A stretch of 64,000 bases of DNA from Dyadobacter pollutisoli (GTDB taxonomy: Bacteria; Bacteroidota; Bacteroidia; Cytophagales; Spirosomataceae): positions 1,056,501 to 1,120,500 of the forward strand of contig NZ_CP112998.1 of the NCBI RefSeq assembly GCF_026625565.1. Reading direction: 5' to 3'. The first letter of the stretch is position 1. Every line of letters begins with the position of its first letter. The position numbers were made by a program, and so were the translations under genes. This document shows, piece by piece, positions 53,651-62,773 of the stretch. The notes under the pieces were generated by a model. It worked only from the letters and a program-made list of their open reading frames with translations. It did not search any database and was not told the DNA's origin.

Positions 53651-54112
53651 ACTTACAGGTCACATATGCATATTCAGCAGAGTCCTTGACTTCTATGACG
53701 TTTTTGACTTTGACGTTCGGCAAGTCCGCACTATTTGCAATACAATAAATTGTCTGATCAACTAAAAGGTGCAAACTAAATTACGCGATAGCCTTCCTTC
53801 GAGATGGCGATTGAGAGTAAATTGGTGTCAATTCCATTAAGTTAAGCCATGTAATAACCTGTTTCACCAAAAAGGCTACCGAGCTGACCCCATGGAATGC
53901 TTGGATGCGGCGATCAAAAATTTCTCCCAGAACAGATTGGAACATAGCTTTTTAATTTTCCAAAATGTGCAATTAACGATAGAGCTATTGATAATGACTC
54001 GGATGTATTTACTCAAAAGTAGGAAGTACATTTAGCTTTGGGAGCTATGGGACAAGATATCCTTCATAGAACACAAAGGATTTGTTAAGATGGATTGAAC
54101 ACATAGAAACCC
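53651..54112. other. Gene debris near the probable mobile element edge
   Basis: About 460 bp with no intact gene. A minus-strand frame (about 53770-53660) reads a protein-like run with NSADLPNVKVKNVIEVKDS, and the plus strand has another protein-like stretch at about 53900-53980. I cannot identify either. The region separates host genes from the conjugation cluster, so an attachment site may lie here, but I found no direct repeat I would defend. Confidence 0.45.
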
Positions 54113-56098
54113 CTATTTGCTGATAATCAAATGCGACAACTCAGGATCATTAAGCATCCTTTCCATTTCCGAAAATATGATCCCTTCAATATCCTCTTTG
54201 ATTTGCAGGTAATTAGCATCAATAACGGAGGCATTGATCTGTCGTACCACGGGTAGCGGCTGGTAGCGGGCCTCCTGTTTGCGGATGGCGTCATGGTTAT
54301 TGATAAGCTGGCAATGAAAGGTCTTCAAAAGCATGGTTTGATCTGGATTATCCGAGGTCATCCCCACAAATTCACCTGCGCTCAACGAGGCTATCTTGGA
54401 GGGTGGGATGGCAAGGTCCAGTTGTTTAGATTGGCTAATGGAGGTGTCCGTCCTGTTGATGGATAGACTGGTCCGGTCCTGGTTGATCCGGCCAAAGCGC
54501 TCTGAGAGCTGCTTGGCAGTCTCCCCGGTGACCTGCCCGCAAATGATGTTACCGGTAATGTTCATGACCACGTCGGCGAGCTCCCTGCCATAATCCTTCC
54601 TAAGTTGGCTCAGGTCCTGAATTCCGATCGTGGTAGCCACTTTGTTTTGACGCGCCGTCGCAATCAAGGCATCGATGTGGTTGAGATAAACAGTTGGGAA
54701 TTCGTCAAAGACCAGGCTGGATTTTTGCTTGCCCTTCTGATTGACCGATTTGATGATGCGGCTAATGTACAGCGAAATCACTGCACCGAAGGTTTGAAGC
54801 TTTTGAGGATTATTTCCCATGCAAACAATCTTGGGCTGGCTATGACTGTTGATGTCCAGAGAAAAGTCGTTTCCCGAAAGTATATAGTAAAGCGCTGGCG
54901 AGGAAAGACGCGCCATAGAGATCTGAGCCGAGGCAATTTGCCCTTCCAGCTGCTGATTGGCCTGGTGCAGGAAAGCGGATATGAAAGGATTAATGAGCAC
55001 GTGAATCTCTTTTTGGGTCCTGAGCACTGAAAAAAGCTTGGCGTGGGGCGTTTGCATGAGCTCTACGACATGTGGCAAAGTGCAGAAGACGCCGTCTTGG
55101 TAGCAGCGCAGAAACCAGATGATAGCCGTCAGGAAATTAATGGGGGACTCGACAAAAAAGTCTCCCTGCCTCCGGATCCACTCCCGGTTGAGCCCCATCA
55201 GGATGGTTCTGGCTGATTCTGCCGCATCGGAGATATCGATCAAGGAGGCAGGTTCCAGCGGATTACAGCGGTGAGAGCGCGAGAGGTCATCGAAATTGAT
55301 ATAGTAAAAATGCTTGGCCATACCCGGGCCGGATTTATATTCAAGCCAGGTGTTGTAGGCGATCCTGGTCAGATCATCGAACTTAAAATCATAGAGGAAC
55401 ATGGTAAATCCCTTTTGGATATGCTGGGTGATGATGTGACGAATGACGTAATAGGTCTTTCCTGACCCGGGAGATCCAACGACCAGAATGCCCCGGAAAG
55501 GGTTGATGAAGTTGATCCAGCTCGCCCGTGTTCTGCCACGGTGATGGTAGCGGGCTTTCAAATTGACCGAGTAGGGGTTTGCCAGCAGCTGCTCCTGCTG
55601 GGGAAAGCTCTCATTGTCGGCATTGAATATGTCGACATTGATGCGCTGGCGAATCACCCGTGAAAGATGCGAGCCCCCATACAGGATGGCCAGGTAACCT
55701 GAGGTGCAGCAGAGCATATAGCTGCCAGCGGCTGTGGCTGCCGGTAGCGGAAGGTGCAGCAACCCGCTGGCCAAAGTAAATACCACTAGCCCCGCCAGCA
55801 TCCAGCCAAGGGGCATTGCAAGGCTGAGCGCCTGTTTTTTCTTTCCTTTGGCCCCAAGCAGCGAGATCACAAGAAAGAGCAGCGCAGCCAGCTTTGTCTT
55901 GGAAAATGAGCTGAAAAGCCCCGTTTTTTCTACCTGTTTTAGAATTTTGTCCATGATTGGCCAGCTGAGCTGCCAATGCTCGAAGACCCGGTAACAATAG
56001 TAGTAAAAGTGCAGGGCAAGTGCCAGTATGCTAATCAGACGGCTCATGTCCATGATCCGCCGCAAGGCTTGCTCGTTCTCACCGGTGCTTGAGGCCAT
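54113..56098 (-). CDS. mobC: Type IV coupling protein (MobC/TraG, VirD4-like)
   Basis: A 661-residue ATPase that links relaxosome and conjugation channel. Membrane segments lie at about 20-35, 70-82 and 95-145. Walker A is GSPGSGKT (208-215), with YVIRHII following, and Walker B is SSLVFDEFP (about 447-455). GRTRASWINFINPFRGILVVGSPGSGKT is the Bacteroidota MobC/TraG pattern. It is the last gene of the visible cluster, 12 bp after the relaxase gene. Confidence 0.92.
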   Translation of the reverse strand: MASSTGENEQALRRIMDMSRLISILALALHFYYYCYRVFEHWQLSWPIMDKILKQVEKTGLFSSFSKTKLAALLFLVISLLGAKGKKKQALSLAMPLGWMLAGLVVFTLASGLLHLPLPAATAAGSYMLCCTSGYLAILYGGSHLSRVIRQRINVDIFNADNESFPQQEQLLANPYSVNLKARYHHRGRTRASWINFINPFRGILVVGSPGSGKTYYVIRHIITQHIQKGFTMFLYDFKFDDLTRIAYNTWLEYKSGPGMAKHFYYINFDDLSRSHRCNPLEPASLIDISDAAESARTILMGLNREWIRRQGDFFVESPINFLTAIIWFLRCYQDGVFCTLPHVVELMQTPHAKLFSVLRTQKEIHVLINPFISAFLHQANQQLEGQIASAQISMARLSSPALYYILSGNDFSLDINSHSQPKIVCMGNNPQKLQTFGAVISLYISRIIKSVNQKGKQKSSLVFDEFPTVYLNHIDALIATARQNKVATTIGIQDLSQLRKDYGRELADVVMNITGNIICGQVTGETAKQLSERFGRINQDRTSLSINRTDTSISQSKQLDLAIPPSKIASLSAGEFVGMTSDNPDQTMLLKTFHCQLINNHDAIRKQEARYQPLPVVRQINASVIDANYLQIKEDIEGIIFSEMERMLNDPELSHLIISK

Positions 56099-56110
56099 GG
56101 TATTCTAGTA

Positions 56111-57397
56111 TTAAAGTTGAATAGTGATTTCTTTTCTTTTTTTCTTGGACCGTTTTTTTAGCTGCCAGGGCAGATAATCACCGTCTGCGACGGGCGCAAG
56201 GAGCTCCAATCTAAGACTTGCCTGATCTGTATCTGCCACGGCCCGCTCATCACCGGTGCGTTTGTGGCCGCTTGCATCTATGGGCAGGCGGCCGCTTTGA
56301 TCCCAGACCGAAGCCTGGGGGGAGAGTGTATCCTTCGGGCTGGGTACGTGCCGGAAGTCAGCGAATTTTCCCAGCAGCTTAGCGGGCGCATATTTTTCAC
56401 CCAGCCCGCTGGCAGTGAATACGCAGCGCGTTTTGAAATCAACAAAGAAAAGCTCAGAGACTGCTCCTTTTTGGCTCACAGCGAAAACGGTTTTGATACC
56501 TTCCCGGGCCAGCTGTTCTTGCAGCTCAGAAACGCTGCTAGCGGAGCTTAGTAGCGCCAGGTCAATCATTGAGCTCACGCGCGGCTGATGAGCTGTCCGC
56601 TGGGCTTTTCCGCTGATAAAACGGCCGTTCAGGTAGGGAAGGGTGTGTTTTGCTGAGAAAGAGCGGGCTTTAATGGGTGCTCCCACTTTTCGACCATCTT
56701 CGCTCAGGGCGCGGTACACCAAGCCCTGACGGTTTAAGATCTTGGCGTTGCTCCTGGCCGGGTCGGCGCAAACATTGTAATGACGCAACACAGCATTGAG
56801 CTCGATCAGAGAGCCGTAGTGAAAACTGGGAAGTACCATCGCAAGCACACCTGCTATGGTAGGGGATGTTGGCGTTTTTCCATAGCGCAGTTTTTGAGAG
56901 CCTGCCAGCGGAGAAAGAACGGTGCTATGGCCGCTGGCAACAGTGAGATCATAACGCTTCTCGATCTGTCTGCTTGCCTTTTGAGATAGGCCCATACCCA
57001 TCCGGTAGGTATTGATCCAGCTGCCATCTGGCCTGATGTTGACTCCCACCACGTGCAGGTGCGGATGGGCGACATCCAGATGCTGATAGACCAGATAGGG
57101 TTGGTGGCCAAACCCGATCAGGGTCATGTACATGCGGGCAATATCTTGCAGTTTTGCTTTGGAAAGCTTATCAGAGGGATGAAAGTTCAGGCTGATGTGA
57201 ACCGAGTTCTTGGCCAGATTTTCATTGAGTGCTGCGCGTCTGCGCAAGACGGCAAGGCGCGCTTTGGAAGAAAGCTCATCTGGCTCGCAGGGATAGTTTT
57301 CGGCCAAAATGCAGCTGGCCTGGCCTTTTTTGACCTTCTGTTCGTTGTAATAAAACGATTTGGACAAAGAGCGGTTCGTGCCGATTACTGCAACCAT
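56111..57397 (-). CDS. mobB: Relaxase/mobilisation protein MobB
   Basis: A 428-residue relaxase that nicks the transfer origin. The three-His metal motif is visible at HLDVAHPHLHVV (106-117: His106, His111, His113, His115), and two tyrosines at 16-17 (SFYYNEQ) are nucleophile candidates. The C-terminal part is low in similarity to known motifs. It overlaps mobA by 13 bp and precedes the coupling protein gene, the common Bacteroidota mob order. The oriT should lie near the mobA start but is not identified. Confidence 0.92.
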   Translation of the reverse strand: MVAVIGTNRSLSKSFYYNEQKVKKGQASCILAENYPCEPDELSSKARLAVLRRRAALNENLAKNSVHISLNFHPSDKLSKAKLQDIARMYMTLIGFGHQPYLVYQHLDVAHPHLHVVGVNIRPDGSWINTYRMGMGLSQKASRQIEKRYDLTVASGHSTVLSPLAGSQKLRYGKTPTSPTIAGVLAMVLPSFHYGSLIELNAVLRHYNVCADPARSNAKILNRQGLVYRALSEDGRKVGAPIKARSFSAKHTLPYLNGRFISGKAQRTAHQPRVSSMIDLALLSSASSVSELQEQLAREGIKTVFAVSQKGAVSELFFVDFKTRCVFTASGLGEKYAPAKLLGKFADFRHVPSPKDTLSPQASVWDQSGRLPIDASGHKRTGDERAVADTDQASLRLELLAPVADGDYLPWQLKKRSKKKRKEITIQL

Positions 57398-57783
57398 TGC
57401 TTGGCTGTTTTTTTGATGTATTCATTGATCGAATGTATCTGGGTGGCAAGATCCCTCTTCTCAGTCTCAAAACGTAGCAGCCAACTGCCCAGCTGCTGAG
57501 CGTTTTGGAAGCCGCCAAGCTGATCTACTGCGCTTTCAAAGGTTCTGGACACATGCGCAAGCTCTCCCCTTAAAGCTGAAAGCTCAACAATGAGCTCTTC
57601 CATGGTGGCGTTTCGGTAATTGACTGTGACGGGCCCTGCCGATAAGAGTTTTCGGATATACTGGCTCAAACTGCGGCAGGTGGTCTGCTTACAGTTTTCC
57701 CGAAGCAAATCGTATTGGTCAACATCGATCCTAAAACAGATGTATTTCGATTGCGACTGCTTGCTTGGTTTTTTTGTTTTCAT
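57385..57783 (-). CDS. mobA: Relaxosome accessory protein MobA (ribbon-helix-helix)
   Basis: A 132-residue DNA-binding protein. The N-terminal half (YICFRIDVDQYDLLRENC to SQYIRKLLSAG) is a ribbon-helix-helix/MobC-type domain that binds oriT, and the rest is helical. It overlaps mobB by 13 bp. The 66 bp between it and the Toprim gene have no evident feature beyond AT-rich sequence. Confidence 0.85.
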   Translation of the reverse strand: MKTKKPSKQSQSKYICFRIDVDQYDLLRENCKQTTCRSLSQYIRKLLSAGPVTVNYRNATMEELIVELSALRGELAHVSRTFESAVDQLGGFQNAQQLGSWLLRFETEKRDLATQIHSINEYIKKTAKQWLQ

Positions 57784-57849
57784 TTTAAAGCTTGCTTTGA
57801 GATGTTTACTGGTTCAGGCTTCTGGCGGGCCTCTTGGCCAGAAGCCGGA

Positions 57850-58767
57850 TCAGAGTTGATGGCCCTCTTGATGGGCAATCAGTTTGGCGTGCGGCTGCTG
57901 GCTGGCTAGCAGGTACTCATTGAGATCCTTAAACCCACTGTAAAGACTGCTCCGGTCCACGTACTGGTCGCCCAGCGCCAGGGCGCGAGTAGTCAGAAGT
58001 CTTCCCGACTGGTCCTGGTCCAGGTACAGCTGGATGCTTTGATGGGTTTCTAAAAATGGCTGAGACCTCTTAAAAAATGCGACCGAGTTGAGAACGACCA
58101 AATTTTCAGGCGGCCTGGTTTTGCTGCCATATAAACTCTGGTAAGAAAGCATATCGAAAAAGCCTTCAAAAACGCTGACTGTGGTTGCTCCCCGGTTGAT
58201 GCTGGTAATATCCTTGGGTGAACTGCTGATTTTGCTGTATGGATTCCGAAGCTCAAATCCGCCTGAATCATTTCGAAAACCGATCGCGTAGTAGTTTTTG
58301 CCAGCCAGTTGATAGTGAACCTGGTGGCAGAAAGCCCTGGCCGCATCCGCTGCGATCTTTCTTTGCGTCAGATATTCGAGCAGCGCAGGTTTCTGTATCC
58401 CTGTGACTTCCAGGATCTGGATTTTGCTTTCTCTTTCCCGCTCAGAAGCAGAAGGCGCTTGGTGCTCTTTCAGGCGACCTACGAGCAGATCGACTTTGAA
58501 TTGCCGCAGAAAATCAGCCACGCTGCACTGTTGGTGCAGGATCCCGAAATCAATCAGATTGCCCCCGATGCCTTCGCCAAAATCAAACCACCGGTTCAAA
58601 TTCCGGTTGACTTTAAAGGATGCCGTCCGCTCGGCCCGGAGCGGGCTTAGATACCAATAATTGACCCCGCTGATCTTTTCAGGCTCAATGCCCAGCCGCG
58701 AAAGGTAGCTGACCATATCTGTTTCGCGCACCCTTTTGATATAGTCTTGATCACCTGCAAAATCCAT
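57850..58767 (-). CDS. Toprim-domain primase-like protein
   Basis: A 305-residue protein from ATG 58767; a TTG at 58800 would add 11 residues. The N-terminal part keeps the outline of the DnaG CHC2 domain (SPLRAERTASFKV, then FDFGEGIGGNLIDF), but the Cys/His zinc ligands are missing. The Toprim part has the EGFFDML motif with its Glu (about 201) and LDQDQSGR with the DxD pair (about 250 and 252). In CTnDOT-like elements a primase (TraP) sits near this position, which supports a role in making the second DNA strand after transfer. Confidence 0.82.
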   Translation of the reverse strand: MDFAGDQDYIKRVRETDMVSYLSRLGIEPEKISGVNYWYLSPLRAERTASFKVNRNLNRWFDFGEGIGGNLIDFGILHQQCSVADFLRQFKVDLLVGRLKEHQAPSASERERESKIQILEVTGIQKPALLEYLTQRKIAADAARAFCHQVHYQLAGKNYYAIGFRNDSGGFELRNPYSKISSSPKDITSINRGATTVSVFEGFFDMLSYQSLYGSKTRPPENLVVLNSVAFFKRSQPFLETHQSIQLYLDQDQSGRLLTTRALALGDQYVDRSSLYSGFKDLNEYLLASQQPHAKLIAHQEGHQL

Positions 58768-58811
58768 AGCATCAGTGACTACGAGTGGTTTGAAATGCAA
58801 GAGGCCAACCC

Positions 58812-59582
58812 TTAGCCGATGGAAAGGCCTTGTTGGCGGTCTTTGTCGGTATTCAGCACGGACTGCTGAGCGTGCATGACTGTTGTTTGGTTTGAGATCT
58901 GCTGGCTTTGTTTTTGGGTCACCTGCTGAATCTGCTGACGGACTGCGTTTTGATCATAGACGATGATGGCCTTGAACTGGGGGCTGGCCTCAACGAAGAG
59001 CTTGTGCTGTTTTGGGCCGTCAATCAGGGTAACCTGCTGGCGGTTGCCTTTCCGAAGCGAGTCCAGCAGCCTGCTTTTACTATCCGGCTCAGCAAGCTCC
59101 CGCAGGGAAAGCTTGGCCAGGGATTTTTCCAGATCGTAACCGTAGCTAGTGTGAAACTGCCGGATCTTAAAGTTGCCATTAAGCTCGGTTTGCTTAAAAT
59201 CCATTTGTAGCCACGCCCGGTAGCGCTTGCCATCGCCATTGACCAGCTGCTTTTCAACGGCGCGCCCCTGCAAAAGGTTGAAGGCTTCCTTTAGCGTGAA
59301 GCTGCCTGGGTGGTTTGTTGAAAAAAGGTGGTTGATTTTTTGGGTTTGATCCTGGTTTTTAAGAGACGCTAAATAGCTGTTAAAAAAATACAGCTCGCTG
59401 CTGGCAGATTTTTTAAAGTGCAGCCAGCTGCTGATCTGATCACCACCAAAGCGGGCCTGGTGCTGCAAAGCAAATTCGGGGAGCTGCTTGTGCATGTTTT
59501 CTTGGAGCTGCTGATGCAGACTCTCTCCGAAGCCGGCGAATTTGACTTGCTCTTTGAGGTACTCGAAGTTTTTCTGGTTCAT
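58812..59582 (-). CDS. Conserved mobile-element protein of unknown function
   Basis: A 256-residue soluble protein found in my memory next to transfer and mob genes of Bacteroidota elements. It starts with the conserved run LKEQVKFAGFGESLHQQLQ (about 9-27) and has HFKKSASSELYFFNSYLASL, TLKEAFNLLQGRAVEKQL and WLQMDFKQTELNGNFKIRQFH, then SLRKGNRQQVTL. The tail is Gln-rich. No enzyme motif is recognised. It precedes the Toprim gene by 44 bp measured to the ATG at 58767. Confidence 0.75.
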   Translation of the reverse strand: MNQKNFEYLKEQVKFAGFGESLHQQLQENMHKQLPEFALQHQARFGGDQISSWLHFKKSASSELYFFNSYLASLKNQDQTQKINHLFSTNHPGSFTLKEAFNLLQGRAVEKQLVNGDGKRYRAWLQMDFKQTELNGNFKIRQFHTSYGYDLEKSLAKLSLRELAEPDSKSRLLDSLRKGNRQQVTLIDGPKQHKLFVEASPQFKAIIVYDQNAVRQQIQQVTQKQSQQISNQTTVMHAQQSVLNTDKDRQQGLSIG

Positions 59583-59611
59583 GATCGTTATACTTTAAAG
59601 GTTAGGTCCGC

Positions 59612-60442
59612 TCAGAGCGCTTTCATTTTTCTAAAATGGCTCGCTTTGAGCCGGATAGAGATGTTTCTGCTGCCGGTATTTTCATGGATTTGCACGGCCA
59701 GATACTTGCGGCGATCAATGGTGAGTTTGGGTAGCGGGATCACGACTGTAAGCTGCCCCCCGGATGCTATGGTGTTTTGCTTGGGAAGCGGCAAGAGTGG
59801 TATGATCTGTTTTTGCTGGGCCGCTGTTCTTTTAGGCTGGGCTTTGTCTTGGAGATACAAAGCAACGCTGGCCAGATCATAGCCGATCACCGAATGGTTG
59901 GCAAGGCTCAGCCGGAGATAAATCCTGTCGCCAGCTATGTAAAAGCCGTCGATCCGGGCCTTAATGCCCTGGGTAGAGGCTTTCACCCTGAGATTTCGGG
60001 GCATGCCTTGGGCTTTGCCCATTTCATGGCGGATCAGCGGCTGCTGGCCGGAAAGCTGCGCAGTTGTAACAGCGCCCGGGGCTGTATCCGAAAGCAGCTC
60101 CAAACCGATCGGAACCGGCCCGCTACTGAATTGCACCTGAAAACTATGCAGAGACCCATCAGAGAGGATAACCATCAGACTGGTGGGCGGCATATCAGGA
60201 GAGCCAGCCTTTAAGAGCAGCACATTTTCGACCGTTGGCGCTTTTTTGGCCAGCAGCTGACTGCTGCCCCGATCGACGCTTGTGATAGCCTCGGGAAAGC
60301 GCACTGAAACAGTCTGATTCAGGCTCACCTGTAAGGCGAGTGTTTTTTGACTGGCAAGAGATGCATCTTGGGCGCTGGCAATGAATCCGGCCAAGGTGGT
60401 CAGCGCGAAAAATACAAATTTGGGTATGGCAAGGGTTTTCAT
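59612..60442 (-). CDS. traN: Conjugative transposon protein TraN
   Basis: A 276-residue exported protein of the TraN family (DUF4138). Residues 1-24 form a signal peptide ending FIASAQ. The body has KTLALQVSLNQTVSVRFPEAITSVDRGS, LKAGSPDMPPTSLMVILSDGSLHSFQV, and KLTIDRRKYLAVQIHENTGSRNI near the C-terminus. It is thought to be a periplasmic or outer-membrane VirB9-like part of the channel. The start overlaps the traM stop by 4 bp. Confidence 0.85.
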   Translation of the reverse strand: MKTLAIPKFVFFALTTLAGFIASAQDASLASQKTLALQVSLNQTVSVRFPEAITSVDRGSSQLLAKKAPTVENVLLLKAGSPDMPPTSLMVILSDGSLHSFQVQFSSGPVPIGLELLSDTAPGAVTTAQLSGQQPLIRHEMGKAQGMPRNLRVKASTQGIKARIDGFYIAGDRIYLRLSLANHSVIGYDLASVALYLQDKAQPKRTAAQQKQIIPLLPLPKQNTIASGGQLTVVIPLPKLTIDRRKYLAVQIHENTGSRNISIRLKASHFRKMKAL

Positions 60443-61740
60443 GGCAGTGGGGAGTTTAAATCTTTGAGTAGGACCTGATACCCGTCGGGTACCTTGACCT
60501 GGACGAGCCTGGTTTTTCTGCTTAAAAAAGTTTTGGCCGTCTGTACCGCAGCGCTGGCAGCCTGCACTCCGGCAGAGGTGCCGGCAATATCCAGGTCATA
60601 TCCCTGGATGTCCTGGCTGATTTGTTGCTTGGCCACTACCCGCGAAAGGGCTCCTGGAATGTAAATGCCGGAAAGTCCATCCTGGTCATATACACTAAGC
60701 TTGACAGGCAGCAGCTGGTTTTGGATATGGATCGAGCTGATTTCAACTTGCAGCCTTTCGCCGGCGAGCGTGACTGTTCCGTATAGCAGCGTATGCTCAG
60801 GTAAGGTTACCCCTGCTACCAGCATGGGACTGGTAAGCCGCAGCCGAATGATCGAGCCTGTAATGAGCTGTTGATCCTGACTGACCACGGCTGTGATGCC
60901 GGCGGAGACAGCATCGGGCAGAGTCTGATCCAAAGAAAAAAAGCCATTTTCAGCCGAAGATGCGTGCGAAGCCAAACCCGAAAGTGAGTCCGGGCTTTGC
61001 ACGTCCATCAAAGTGACCGGATCTTTTTGAGCAGCTGCCGTGGCCGTATAGGCCGCTTTGGCCGGTTGGGCTGCCGTACCGGCCTCTTTTTGATGAGGGT
61101 CCTGGATTTGCATAATTTTATCCAGCATACTATCGAGCTTATCCAGCTCGGGGTCTGCGGGCTGCTCGGAGGCCTGCGCTTGCAGGTCCTGCATCATCGC
61201 ATCGAACTGTTCGGTCGTGGGTGCTTCTGGCTTGGGTTCCGGCTCAGGGGCGACAGGGCTAGCCTGGTCGAAGGCCGGACTCTGGGCGGCGGCCAGCGCC
61301 CGGTCAAGTGCGGCAAGTCTTTGTTTGACCAGGCGCGTCTCCGGATGGTCCTCATCCAGTAAAGCGGCTTGGAGAGGCTTACCTTTCTTGTTTTTTGCCA
61401 TCGATCCTTCCAGGCCCATGAGACGTGATCGTAGCGAATCAGCACCTTCTGGCGGGGCGCCCTGCCGGTAAGGGTCTTTTTTGATCTGTTTTAAACGGGC
61501 CGCCGAATCCTGCTCGGCTTTATGGTAGAATTCCAGTTTGCTGACCGGATCACCCTCTTGGGGTGAGGCTGCCGGTAGACTGGTCAGCAGCCCGCCTTTG
61601 GAGCTGGCCTCAGCCAGATTTGTACCCATGTTTTTGATCACCACCAGCCAGTAGATCACAGTCAGAAAGGGTAAGACAATTACTGGCATCAAAAGGTAAA
61701 ATCTGCGCTGAGCAGCAGATTCATTGAGCTGATTTTCCAT
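60439..61740 (-). CDS. traM: Conjugative transposon protein TraM
   Basis: A 433-residue inner membrane protein with one membrane segment at about 14-34 and a long Pro/Ala/Glu-rich linker. The C-terminal conserved domain shows SIIRLRLTSPMLVAGVTLPEHTLLYG, LPVKLSVYDQDGLSGIYIPGALSR and VKVPDGYQVLLKDL. It resembles VirB10-type proteins in layout. It overlaps the traL-like gene by 20 bp. Confidence 0.9.
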   Translation of the reverse strand: MENQLNESAAQRRFYLLMPVIVLPFLTVIYWLVVIKNMGTNLAEASSKGGLLTSLPAASPQEGDPVSKLEFYHKAEQDSAARLKQIKKDPYRQGAPPEGADSLRSRLMGLEGSMAKNKKGKPLQAALLDEDHPETRLVKQRLAALDRALAAAQSPAFDQASPVAPEPEPKPEAPTTEQFDAMMQDLQAQASEQPADPELDKLDSMLDKIMQIQDPHQKEAGTAAQPAKAAYTATAAAQKDPVTLMDVQSPDSLSGLASHASSAENGFFSLDQTLPDAVSAGITAVVSQDQQLITGSIIRLRLTSPMLVAGVTLPEHTLLYGTVTLAGERLQVEISSIHIQNQLLPVKLSVYDQDGLSGIYIPGALSRVVAKQQISQDIQGYDLDIAGTSAGVQAASAAVQTAKTFLSRKTRLVQVKVPDGYQVLLKDLNSPLP

Positions 61741-62146
61741 GTTTTTCGTGTTGAGGTGTTAGAGCGCTGATACTGTCTGCTACGATCGCTTTTTGCATGC
61801 TGTCTAAATACAGGTCCAGCAATAGCTGCTGGGTCATCCCGGCCGGCACCTGCATCTGTTCAGGGGGTGTGACGCTGGCCGGACTAATCAGAAAGAGGCT
61901 ATAAGGACTGTTGGCTAGCCCCGCATACATCAGGTAGCTTGCCATGAGCGCCGAGCCGATACCGGCCGCTAGCCAGCACCTTTTCAGGGCGCGATCAGAA
62001 AGTTGAGAGCAGCCCTTTTCTAGCGCTTGCGCAATCCTGCGCTGGCTGGCGGTGATTTTCTCAAAGATGAGCTTTGCCAGATTGGCGTTTGCAGCGGGCT
62101 GCGCGATGGGGGCGCGCCTTCTGGTGGGTTTGAATCGATAAAACAT
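61721..62146 (-). CDS. traL: TraL-like small membrane protein
   Basis: A 141-residue protein with one membrane segment at about 60-78 (LAAGIGSALMASYLMYAGLA). Its position between traK and traM in a CTnDOT-like order is the main evidence for TraL. The sequence itself is weakly characteristic, with a basic N-terminus and a helical stretch before the membrane segment. Confidence 0.6.
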   Translation of the reverse strand: MFYRFKPTRRRAPIAQPAANANLAKLIFEKITASQRRIAQALEKGCSQLSDRALKRCWLAAGIGSALMASYLMYAGLANSPYSLFLISPASVTPPEQMQVPAGMTQQLLLDLYLDSMQKAIVADSISALTPQHEKHGKSAQ

Positions 62147-62149
62147 ATG

Positions 62150-62767
62150 CTAGCGGTTTTGTACATGTATGTCTTTATTTTCCAGGGTTAGCCAGCGCTC
62201 GATGAGAAAGCCGTGGGGATTGTTATCACTGCGTAGCACCGGCCGCAGCTGCCCCTGGGTCACCAGGCTACGCAAGACGATGCTTGTGGGGCGGATAATC
62301 TTTTGAATGGCCTTGCATTCAAAGCGGTAAGGAGGCTTCTCAGATGAGATCAGGATGCTGTCGATCTGGATTTCCTGAGAGATGTTGCCCGAAATGACAC
62401 CTGTGTAATAGCCTGACTCTTTAAGGTCTTCATATTGTTTTTTGGCCGAGCCGTCCGCTAAATAGAGTGCTTTGGCCATGCTGGCACTGATGACCTTATC
62501 ATCGGGTGCCAACGTAAAAAAAAGCCGGTGGAAGCTGGCTACGTGGTCACGGGCCTCGACAGCGATATTCTCGCTGCGCTCGGAGGCGTAGGCTTCCAGC
62601 ACCTTGCCGCTGGCCAAAAGGTAGACCTTCTGACCAGAGCGTTCAGCAAGTCCTATGCTCAGGTAGATGGCCACAGCGCAGCTGGCTGCGCTGCTGAGAA
62701 CGACTACCAACGTAAATAGCCTGATGTGGCGAAATGCCCTTTCGATGTCCTTGGTTTTGGTAAACAT
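62150..62767 (-). CDS. traK: Conjugative transposon protein TraK
   Basis: A 205-residue bitopic membrane protein with a membrane segment at about 15-37. The C-terminal periplasmic part has the conserved DVVASFHRLFF-like run (DHVASFHRLFFTLAPDD, about 73-89) and IQKIIRPTSIVLRSLVTQGQLRPV with the SPHNPHGFLIERW-type ending. It resembles VirB8-like components. It is 6 bp downstream of traJ and 3 bp before the traL-like gene. Confidence 0.9.
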   Translation of the reverse strand: MFTKTKDIERAFRHIRLFTLVVVLSSAASCAVAIYLSIGLAERSGQKVYLLASGKVLEAYASERSENIAVEARDHVASFHRLFFTLAPDDKVISASMAKALYLADGSAKKQYEDLKESGYYTGVISGNISQEIQIDSILISSEKPPYRFECKAIQKIIRPTSIVLRSLVTQGQLRPVLRSDNNPHGFLIERWLTLENKDIHVQNR

Positions 62768-62773
62768 ATCTGT

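Noticed and set aside
53143..54112. tRNA gene serving as an attachment site
   Set aside because: I could not find a cloverleaf or a 3' CCA-type end in this stretch.
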